Assembly (NCBI GenBank): GCA_001632425.1 | Contig: KV425600.1 | Span: 62,001 to 126,000, forward strand | DNA length: 64,000 nt | Origin: Neolentinus lepideus HHB14362 ss-1 | Lineage: Eukaryota; Basidiomycota; Agaricomycetes; Gloeophyllales; Gloeophyllaceae | Direction: 5' to 3' | In this document: one piece after another, positions 45,777 to 54,850 of the stretch | Layout of the letters: every line of letters starts with the position of its first letter | How positions within the stretch are numbered: position 1 is the first letter of the stretch | Program-made: the position numbers and the translations under genes | The notes under the pieces: generated by a model | The model's input: only the letters and a program-made list of their open reading frames with translations | The model's database searches: none | Told to the model about the DNA's origin: nothing

Positions 45777-47962
45777 ATGAAATTAATGCCCGACCGTCCC
45801 AGTGCATCGCCAACATCACCTTCAAGTAGCTCAGGAGCATCTCTCAGACGATTATTTACGCCTCCAGGATATCGCTATTCTTCGGACTCGCGGTCTGACC
45901 ACGTTGGGCGGTCAAACAGTCAACTCTCAGCAAACACCTCAGCGAATGCACCGTCAGAACAGCACAGACAACGTCGACAATGGAGGGAGAAACGCCCAGG
46001 AAGCATCAGTCTCGCGCAACCCCTTGAGAGACACGGTGGATTTTGGGTTGGCGGTCAGCCGGAGGAGGTCGGTCCTTCCTTGTCTTCCCTATAGCCTTAG
46101 CGTCCTGACATGTATTTTCAAGAATCGCAAACAACAGGCTTCTGTGTGGGGTGTCGGTGGCATCTTCCCTAACCGCCAGGAGCCTCTGCCAATCCCAGAA
46201 AACGAATCTTCAACCTTTGGAGATTCTCGTTATATTTCACGTCCTGCAGACATTGCGGGCTACGCCACTCGCTCCGTCGCACCCATCCGTCCTGGACAGC
46301 TCCACCTGCCCGTGCAGGTCGAGGAAGACTGGTTGGGTATGCGCTCGCCGCGTGCCGAAGAACCTGGCAACCCTCTCGACACCGCGCCCGTCTCCGTCTC
46401 TAGGACACGGAGGCACTCGATGCCCGATCCATCGTCTGACATCAAACCTCCTTCAAGCAGCAATGTACCCTCGATACGCGACTCTCCGCTTCCCTCTGCT
46501 GATATTACTGTCTACGGTTCACCGCAGAATCAGAATGACTACGACAGCCGATGTCGCAGCGCAAACATCGGCTCTGAGCAACACGAAGGTCAAGTTGGAG
46601 GGCCAATGCCCGAGACGGCACCTGAGCGTTCCGGAAACTATTGGACATATATACGATGGAAGCTACGGGAGCCGTTCGCGGAGTGGCTAGGAATGCTAAT
46701 CCTCATTATCATCGGTATCGGATGTAAGCTGATCATTAATGCTGCTGTGGTCCCGCTATTGATAGATTTATTAGCTTCCTGTCAAACGAAAATCTCCCAG
46801 GGCACGTATGGAAACTACACGTATGGTTTTTTCTAGTGTTTAGCAGCTTTTTATGACCCGTGTACCTATACAGTAATCTCAACCTGGCATGGGGCTTCGC
46901 GGTCACTCTTGCGATCTACATCTCTGGCGGCGTCAGGTCTGTCAATTTATTTTTCATAATATTCATCATACTAAATCTCAGAGCAGCGGTGGTCATCTCA
47001 ATCCTGCTATAACCATCTGTCTTGCCCTCTTTCGAGGCTTCCCAGGGCGAATGGTTCGTCACTTCCACTCTACTTATCACGGGCTTTTTTTATACCTTTA
47101 TTCGCATCCAGGTTCCGCGATACATCATCGCGCAGGTCTTCGGCGCCTTCTGCGGCGCCGCGATTTTATACGGCAACTACAAAGTGGCTCTGGAAGCCTT
47201 CGACCCGGATATGAAGCTGTACGGAACGAATGCAAGCGCGCCGCTCTTCATCACTATGCCGTCTGAGGACGTGGGCGGGGCCAAGCAGGGGTGCCTGCAG
47301 TACGTGTTATATGATGTTGACAACCCGTGTCTCAGTGTCTCACTGCTGACCATGATATGACTAGGGAAGTCATCGCTTCAGGCATTCTACACGTTGTCGT
47401 CCTTGCACTCGGTGACGAGAACAACGCTCCCCCAGGCGCTGGCCTTGGTGCTTTCATCACTGGCCTTACCATCATGGCAATCGGGATGTCGCAAGGATGG
47501 ATTTCAGGGTATGCCATCAACCCGGCACGCGACTTATGCCCACGTATATTCCTCTGGTTAATCGGCTACGGCGATCTTGTCTGGCATCATGACTCGTGGT
47601 GGTGGCTCAATGGCGTATGCGCTCTATTCCACTTTCATCGCATTCATTGGATACTCACACCATTTCATTTTCCGTCACAGGCTATTATTTCCACTATCAG
47701 TGGTGGAATACTAGGGTGCCTGATGTATGACCTCTTCGTGTTCGGCGGGGATGTGTCTGTCGTCAACTTCCCAGGCTGTCGACTCCGAGAAGCTACGGGC
47801 ATCAGCAAGTTGCATCACATGGTGCGAGCGGTGGTCTCGAAGAACAAGCAAGAAGATGCTTGGGAGAGCAAAGCGGAAAAGGGGCAGTCGAGGTCAAAGG
47901 CCGTAGCTGAACAGTGGAGAGATCAGTCTTGCCATGCAAGCGAAGTAGGTTCAAGTTCATAG
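45777..47962 (+). CDS. Aquaglyceroporin (MIP family) with long cytosolic N-terminal tail
   Basis: A membrane channel for glycerol and water. The start MKLMPDRPSASPTSPSS is chosen because splicing QPEE|gtcggt ... aacag|ASVWGVGG joins it in frame. The overlapping ORF from 45802 does not join there in frame. A disordered tail of about 270 residues precedes the channel. Channel blocks are REPFAEWLGMLILIIIGIG, AWGFAVTLAIYISGGV, the first NPA box GGHLNPAITICLALF (split by an intron in GVS|GGH), IIAQVFGAFCGAAILYGNY, IASGILHVVVLALGD, AFITGLTIMAIGMSQGW and the second box GYAINPARDLCPRIF. Asp after NPAR is characteristic of glycerol facilitators. The C-terminal tail is Lys/Glu-rich. Long tails in fungal Fps1-type channels regulate gating; that is inferred here. 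Confidence 0.9.
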
Positions 47963-48198
47963 ACCACGACATCGGCGTCCAGACTGTTGGACCGCCTCCC
48001 GCCTTCCATCAGGACATTCACCTATGAACACCGCATTGATTCGTAATCACAACAATGGCTTCATCTTGTAGAATGTATCGCGCCGTGGACCGTACACAAG
48101 TTTAGATATCTGCATTGTTAACACATCGTCCGATGGAATAAATAATACTGTCCAGTGCAGGAATATTGACATGTCAACTAGTATAGAGGAGATTTGGA

Positions 48199-48927
48199 CT
48201 AGGCCTGGACATTTTGTCTGTGAAAAACACGCTGTCAGCCGCCTTCCAGACAAGAGGGCCTAACGAGACACACGGGAATTCTCCGATCACATTGCCGGCA
48301 GGGGAATATTCACAGACATAGTATTGGGCAACCTGCACAGAACAGAATGTGTAAGTCAACAGGGAGTTGCAAATCTAGAACTTACTCCATAGCTAGGGTC
48401 GAATATGCCGTTGCACGCCTGCACTGCACATCCGAGTTGAGTGGTGGACTTCCATACTACCTGGGTGAAATGGGACGGCTGCGGGTTGCTGGGATCATAC
48501 GAGGCTATACATATAATGATCAACGCCAAGCGCAATATATGCAAGTCAGTCTGCCCGTACAAGCCTCGTTAACCCAAGCACCGATAGCATCGGCAATAGT
48601 GAAATCGCCAGTGCCAGCGGCCAAATTCTCTGAGACGGACAGATTCAGTCAAGATGACCATCAAGATCACAAGACAGGCTGCACACCTCCGTATGGACCC
48701 AGGCTACCCCCGGAGTGCTGGAACTTACAGCCGTTTGCCCAGGACTGGGCGGCGTTAGCCAGGTCGTCGCTCCAGGTCAGCGGGTTCGCGCCGTGTTGAG
48801 CTCGGGCGGTGTTGTGTCCATCAAGGTATGCCTGGATGTCAGCAGCTGAGGTGCGAACAACGAATCTCGCTGGACTCGCGAGCGCGGCGGTGGTCAGACT
48901 AAGGAAGGTGGCAGCAGCAAACTTCAT
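48199..48927 (-). CDS. Secreted CAP/PR-1-like protein
   Basis: The signal peptide MKFAAATFLSLTTAALASPA is followed by a CAP domain: YLDGHNTARAQHGANPLTW, WANGCKFQHSGGSLGPYG, then after an intron ENLAAGTGDFTIADAIGAW. After a further intron comes HFTQVVWKSTTQLGC, and then VAQYYVCEYSPAGNVIGEF. A last short exon (acag|ACAAAATG...) gives QNVQA and the stop at 48199. The His, Glu and aromatic residues of the CAP cavity and the paired cysteines are present. Fungal relatives (Pry proteins) are exported and bind sterols or fatty acids. Five exons, intact. Confidence 0.88.
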
Positions 48928-49823
48928 GATGACCGAGCAGTGAGGTGGGGGAGCAAAATATAGAGAGCAACAATAAAGATGGACCCAAGAGACCGATGGG
49001 TTTGATCCATCACAAGTCAGGTTTATTTTATAGCAGATGAGCTTTCTGAGAGACCGCTGCGATCAACACCATGGACGATCTCAGTTCGCTGTTCGCTGCC
49101 GAGAGTACCGCATTTGCTGTTGTATATAGCGGCCAAGTTCGTGGCATGCACCATACGTATAATTTGTACCAGTGCAGCTGTGCTCATGTGCGGAGCAATT
49201 GATGCGGTCAAGAGTACGCTGACAGTCTAGCCTGACATCGTTTCAGGACTTGATCCGTAGGCAAAAGGGTACTCGCTTGCGAGCGGAGGTCCATAGTGAG
49301 GCCGTGGTAGACCGCAGCGAGTCCGAGGATAGGATCGGAGTTCAATCTCATGACTTGACAGCCGAAGCGTATGGACTTTGAGTTTCACGACTCTAGACAC
49401 GTACTATTCGTACGAGCAAAACTGTCAGTGGAGAGGCTCGCGCTCGCTTTGCCATCGTCTACTTGAGAACTCTTTTCATGCTAAGGTACGAACGCACCTA
49501 ATAGGAACATACATCGACACACCTGAGACAGTCGTCCTTGTTTCATCGTAGCACGGACTGCAAGCATGGTTAGCACAAGAGATCTCTCGCACGACCATAC
49601 GCGAGAAGCAAACACGTGACGTCACGCGCTTCATAAAGATCAGGCGGCCATAGGCGGCTCTACTTCGGACAGCTTTGCTCCTCTGCTCTCGCACACACAC
49701 GCTTCCTACCGGCTTCCTCTGTGTCAAAAAGATTCCCGAAAATGTACTCCATGTGATATAGTCTGAATATCAATGTTGTTCCGATGAAATCGTCGACGTC
49801 ATAACAATACCTTACTCCGCCAT
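48928..49823. other. Gene-free stretch
   Basis: No supported gene between the CAP gene start and palindromic element copy 1. The frames present are short. Confidence 0.45.
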
Positions 49824-49825
49824 TA

Positions 49826-50897
49826 CTGCTGTTTTTGGAACGTAAGGCGCGGCGCGGCTTTTCACACGCAAAACGGCCTCCCGAATAGAAAAATCTGTAG
49901 CGGCCTCCACAGTGCCTGTACATGCGTAGAAATTTGTACACATTTTTTTATTATATCAAAGAAAATTCTGAGAATGAAAGAACAGGAAAAATCCTACTAG
50001 AAACAATTGCTGTGTGAGGGTGCCCCATTTCTACACCTTTCAGCCTGCAGAGGTCCTGTGCTTTAATGTATGAGCCTGTTGTGCTCATTAGGACATGAGA
50101 GTATGTCTAGAAACTTGTTAAAAAAATCCCAGGGTGAACAGCACACTTCCGGTATTTTGAAAGCCATGACAGGGTATTTCACTTTACTGCACTGTAGAAA
50201 GCCAATCAAGCTTTGTATTCACCCCGGACTTTGGAAAAAATATCTACATGCATGTATACAACCATATAAAAATGTTTCTATACTTCCCGATGTGTGGAAG
50301 GTGCATGCCGTGCATCCGCACCTCCCGTCCTACTTTGCGCCACACGAGTGTGACCCATTAGGACGCGTGATGTCACGCGCACCATGTAACGGTATCGGGA
50401 GATGCGGATGCACGGCATGCACCTTCCACACATCGGGAAGTATAGAAACATTTTTATATGGTTGTATACATGCATGTAGATATTTTTTCCAAAGTCCGGG
50501 GTGAATACAAAGCTTGATTGGCTTTCTACAGTGCAGTAAAGTGAAATACCCTGTCATGGCTTTCAAAATACCGGAAGTGTGCTGTTCACCCTGGGATTTT
50601 TTTAACAAGTTTCTAGACATACTCTCATGTCCTAATGAGCACAACAGGCTCATACATTAAAGCACAGGACCTCTGCAGGCTGAAAGGTGTAGAAATGGGG
50701 CACCCTCACACAGCAATTGTTTCTAGTAGGATTTTTCCTGTTCTTTCATTCTCAGAATTTTCTTTGATATAATAAAAAAATGTGTACAAATTTCTACGCA
50801 TGTACAGGCACTGTGGAGGCCGCTACAGATTTTTCTATTCGGGAGGCCGTTTTGCGTGCGAAAAGCCGCGCCGCGCCTTACGTTCCAAAAACAGCAG
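49826..50897. mobile_element. 1072 bp near-perfect palindromic element, copy 1 (TA target duplication)
   Basis: Arms at 49826-50327 and 50396-50897 (502 bp each) are reverse complements of one another. By eye only about two bases differ (a/g in ttttc[a/g]cacg, and one next to the centre). A 68 bp unique spacer (50328-50395) holds the palindrome gcgtgatgtcacgc. Termini read ctgctgtttttgg and ccaaaaacagcag, flanked by TA at 49824-49825 and 50898-50899. No transposase is encoded. The 107-144 codon frames that mirror each other on both strands follow from the symmetry. It lies about 75 bp upstream of the start codon of the gene at 50974. Foldback-type non-autonomous element; Tc1/mariner mobilisation is inferred from the TA. 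Confidence 0.92.
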
Positions 50898-50973
50898 TAA
50901 TGATCTTATAACGCACCTCAGCGCGCGGAAAGATGTAATCTTCGTCAGTCCTAGAACGCATTTAGCAATTGCC

Positions 50974-51665
50974 ATGGTGGGTGAAGCCATACATTTGAGA
51001 GGCAGGACGACTAACCTTATTTTATAGGGCGCAGTGTTCTCAGCAATCGGTGTGGCCTTAGGGTCACTCGCAACAGGAATCGTAACAGTTGTCACGACCA
51101 TCGTGAATGTAGTTTATACGGTTTGTCATCCACCTATCCACCCATCTTACTCGTGCTCAACCCAACTATACCGGTACAGATAATCCTCGCAATAATCGAG
51201 GGCATCATCGACCTTATCTGTTGCAGATTCGGCAGGAACACCAAACCAGCGCTATCAGGTAGCGGCGCTATGCCAAATGGCTCAAGTACAACAGGCTATG
51301 GTGGCATAGCAGCAGCAGCAGGCGGGATGGCTCCTTCATCTGCCGCGTATGGAGGGCAGCACGAGGGCTACGCAGGGCAGCAGATGGCATATACGGCGCA
51401 ACAACCAGGTTATGCGGGACAGCAGATGGTTTATGGCGGGCAGATCGCGGGAGGAGGGATGCTACCAACAGGCGGGCAGATCGGGGGAGGAGGGATGATA
51501 CCAATAGGCGGGCAGATCGCGGGAGGAGGGATGATACCAACAGGCAGCACACTGCAGACAACTGGACCATACATGCAGCCAGCCAATATAGCTCCGGGAG
51601 CGGGCATGGGACAGGTTGGAGGAATGTCAGCACAGCAGCCTATAGTCATGACAGCGGGGTATTAA
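50974..51665 (+). CDS. Small protein with hydrophobic N-terminus and Gly-rich repeat tail
   Basis: Exons: 50974-50976 (the ATG only), 51028-51120, 51180-51665. Intron 1 is gtgggt ... tatag and intron 2 gtttgt ... tacag. The join gives MGAVFSAIGVALGSLATGIV, VVTTIVNVVYTIILAIIEGI and DLICCRFGRNTKPALSG, that is, one long hydrophobic stretch closed by CC and basic residues. The remainder is Gly/Gln/Met-rich: AGQQMAYTAQQPGYAGQQMV, then three GGQIxGGGMxPxG repeats, ending PIVMTAGY. Short MGAVxSAIG proteins of this kind are common, uncharacterised and multicopy in Agaricomycetes. Probably membrane associated. Palindromic element copy 1 ends 75 bp upstream and may lie in its promoter or 5' UTR. Confidence 0.7.
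51435..51542 (+). repeat. 36 bp coding tandem repeat, three units
   Basis: Three units (51435-51470, 51471-51506, 51507-51542) each begin ggcgggcagatcg and differ at only a few bases. They encode the 12-residue repeat GGQI(A/G)GGGM(L/I)P(T/I). The near identity suggests recent expansion; unit number may vary between strains. Confidence 0.85.
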
Positions 51666-52598
51666 ATGGAAGAGAAAAGTAAGGACCTTCGTGGCGGACG
51701 ATAGTTTTTACCGGGGTACTGCATACCAATCCTAATCATGATAGCGCAGTAACAGGATGTATAGTAGAGGAGAGTTTTGACCACCGAAACCTGCGCGAGA
51801 ACGGGCCAAGCGAAGAGGTGGCAAATGGCAATTCGTCTGAACAGGGCACGAATCGACTACTCACGTACGCTTTGGCCATATGACAGGTGTTGACTAAACA
51901 AACATACAGAGCTTGGTAGGGCTGCCAGTAGTCTTCTCTGGTTCGTCGAATCATCTGATGGGTTTTGGAACTACACCCGTCGGCTGTGGACCCTTGCGAA
52001 TCGTAAGCCTCCATAATGTTTAGCAAAGCAAGTGTCATGCAGTTCGTGCAAGTAACGTACATACGCTCTTTCGAGTCGAGTACCTGAACAGCTCAAGACG
52101 CAGAGTCTCTCTCCAACGACTACATGGTCCACCTGTCGACGATGGCATCCTCGGGTGCCAACTAGTTCTGACCTTCCGATTCAATTTTAGGAGCGTATAT
52201 ATCCTCTCCAGTGTAATCGTCGAAGAGAAACTGATATAATAAGGCGGTCTTCCCGTCATCTATGCAGTAGTCAAGGCTAAAAGTAGATGGCCGGAAGGCA
52301 TACTGGACGACCAACCGGGGACTCCGATGGTATGACAATAGTGAATGGTTCGTAGGTCGCTGCGCTTGGGCGTCACTGCTTCTAGAACCATAGTTGTTGT
52401 CGACGCCAGTGAGGAAGACTGATCATGAAGAGTCGCACCCTGATACTCAATTATCGCGGTCATATGGTCGAACCTGGCCCTGCTAGCAAGTAGTACACAA
52501 TAATATGAGAGAAAGCGTAACACTGGTCGAAGTTGGCAGTGTCTTGACGACATGATAACCGACGAAGGAAAAATCCTCACCGGCGAGGAATAAAAGCA
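51666..52598. other. Stretch without an intact gene
   Basis: Apart from the possible GTPase relic at 52162-52270, nothing is supported. Confidence 0.4.
52162..52270 (-). pseudogene. Possible small-GTPase relic
   Basis: The minus-strand frame reads DDGKTALLYQFLFDDYTGED, resembling a truncated Ras/Rab P-loop (GxxGVGKTALLYQF) and switch I approach, then stops after ESEGQN. About 80 bases further down another frame has AVQVLDSKERM, like the G3 strand of the Ras-like gene at 43795 (CAVQVFDPID). No full G1 box and no continuous frame. Suggestive only. Confidence 0.25.
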
Positions 52599-53939
52599 TC
52601 ACCAACTCAACACCACTCCCGCTTCGCTCACACTACGATCTGTCTTCTGCCGCATACCTATTGTGTCCAATGTCGGTGGTGAGTGCCTCAACGCCTCCTC
52701 CCCTTCCCTCGTCCTCTCCGCCAAAGTCTGCAGCCACTTCTTCTTCTTGTCTTTCCTCTTCTGCGCTCGCATCGTCGAGTCCAACTTCATCTTTGCCTCC
52801 ACCTCAACGAAGTCCTTCCACAACTGCGGGTCGCAGCTCTCGATGTATCTCACCACATCAAAATGGCACTTCACCTTCGCAGACTGCTTGTCGAGCCCCG
52901 TTCCGCGTCCGATCCGGCGCTCACCCACAGTAAGTTCCGCTTCCCAGTCCGTCTTAGTACGCGAAGGGTGGTAGGCGAACGCGACAATGGGCAAGGGTAG
53001 GAGGAAGCGCCGACAGTAGTATTCGAGGAAGGCGCGCGAGCGGTCGTAGTTCACTTCACTGCCGTCAGGCATGGTGATCTTCGTTCGGACGTCCGCCAGA
53101 GCCTCAAGTGGTTTTGGTTTCTCCCTATGTAGCTGGACGGTATTCGTACAGTCAGTCCAAGTGAAGCAGAGTGGGTAGGCGGAGAGGACGTACCAGGTCA
53201 CGGTCATGCAGCTGGAATACAGCGGAGAGGGCGGCTAGACGGATCGACTCCTTCTCCTTCCAGTGGTCTGCCTCGCCAACGACAGGCGGGTCCTCGTCTA
53301 CAACCACTACAGCCCTGAGTTGCGTGAGCGACGATCTCATGACCATACGTGACGCGAGTACCTGTAGTAGATTTTGTCCTCTATCCGCACTCGTTTCGTA
53401 AGATAATCAGGCATCTGGTCGAAGTGTAGAATAATGTAATTAGTGAGCGGATTCTTGGGGTTTTTGAGCTGGTCCTTCGTGAGCGGGATCTTGCTCTCCT
53501 TGTATTCGTTGCGGTATTGTGAACGGATGTAGTCCTCGTCACGGACAGGACCATCTACGAGAGGGATAGGAAGGGAACTAACAACACGGTCGAAGATGCG
53601 CTCCTTCTCTTTCCCTTTGCGAGATGTGGACAGCGTGTTGCCAGAAGAAGGGTAGCCAGAAAGCTCTGTAGTAGATTCAAGCCGAAGATGAGGTGGTGCC
53701 TGGTATGCGGATGCAACTACCGAATGGCTGGTGTAAATGCCGGACGTGCCCTGAGCTGAAGAAGTGGAAATTTGAGACGATGAGACTGTAGACGTAGAGT
53801 CAGCCTGAACTTGGCCAGATGTTTGCTCTGCGAAAGCCCGTCGTAGACTCGGCTGAGCAGACCGAAGTTTTCTCGCTGGACCCGCTGGCACGGTAAGGGG
53901 AGGGGGTTTCGAAAGTAATCGCCTCAAAGATATAGACAT
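52599..53939 (-). CDS. Protein with a double-stranded-RNA-binding-like C-terminal domain
   Basis: Three exons. Exon 1 (53939 to about 53350) begins MSISLRRLLSKPPPLTVPAG, rich in Arg and Ser with few acids, as in a mitochondrial presequence. It then runs through a Ser/Thr-rich region to DYIRSQYRNEYKESKIPLT. Exon 2 contains AVVVVDEDPPVVGEADHWK and ESIRLAALSAVFQLHDRDL. Exon 3 carries DWEAELTVGERRIGRGTGLD followed by KQSAKVKCHFDVVRYI, which fits the end of a dsRBD fold (beta strands, then GxGxxKKxAK and helix). The tail is Lys-rich (KRKDKKKKWLQ). A role in mitochondrial ribosome or RNA processing is possible but not shown. It lies between the two palindromic elements. Confidence 0.7.
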
Positions 53940-54850
53940 TTTTGCGCCAGTTCAAGGACGCTGTAGGGTGGAATTGTAGTTGGCAAATATGCGATGCGCG
54001 TTCGGCAACACTCCCGCCGATGGCTCTGATTCGTCGGTAAAACCCGATTCACCTTTGCAAGGGAAAAGTCTTGGGGACCTTGGGACCGTCTTGCCATGAC
54101 CTGACAAGGCAATTCCGTGATATTTGGACCTTAGAAGTCCATGGCAAGGCCCATGGCAAGACCATGACAATGATCCGGGCATTCTCAGAGAATAGTTAGC
54201 CTTGCAGGGCCTTGCAAGGGCAGTTCGGAAATTTCCGACATAATTAATCAAGTAAGAACTTGAAGCCAGTGACTGCTACTTACTGACCATCATGATAGGA
54301 GCTACTACGGCTGTGTATTTTAATAAGATTAAGACAACAGAATAGCGAAGGTGGTGGATTATTCAGGAGCGCTCTCACTTCCACCCCCGGGTGCTTCTCG
54401 ACCCCTGCGTGTCGTCTCGCCGGACCTCCTTCATCCTCTGCTTTTCGAGTATTCGCACTCAACTTCGGGAATGAATTCCTATTCTTTCGCCTAGCGGGAA
54501 GAATTAACGTGCACCTCAATGCAACCTTAGAGCTCTTGTTCTTTCACATTACTTATAGCCATGCCCCCACCAACACGTCGTGCACAGGACGCTGTGTAGC
54601 TTCATGTGCGCTTGTTAATTCTTCCTGCATAATGGCATCGACCGCACTTCTGACCAAGAACCAAAAAAATACGACATCATTATACCTAAGACATAGCAGG
54701 ACTGCACAGAAAGGAGCATTTGACGTAAACGAGGACAATCATGTACGAGGTAAAATCAAGACGTCGCCCCCTCCCGTTTCAACAACAATTCCGACATGAT
54801 ACGGGTTATCCGCGAGACCGCAAGCCACGCATGCCCATCCGCTATTGAAA
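53940..54850. other. Gene-free stretch with ccatggcaag short repeats
   Basis: Near 54120-54230 the words tggcaag/ccatggcaag and ccttgcaag recur several times in a short space. No gene supported. The plus-strand 96-codon frame at 54509 lacks motifs. Confidence 0.4.

Noticed and set aside
45802..46080. Alternative start of the aquaglyceroporin at 45802 in a second frame
   Set aside because: That frame does not join in frame across the intron before ASVWGVGG. The frame from 45777 joins in phase 0.
50070..50653. Mirror-image ORFs of 107-144 codons on both strands in the palindromic element (also 55428-56011)
   Set aside because: They are forced by the symmetry of the palindrome. They have no known domain and no codon or start context suggesting translation.
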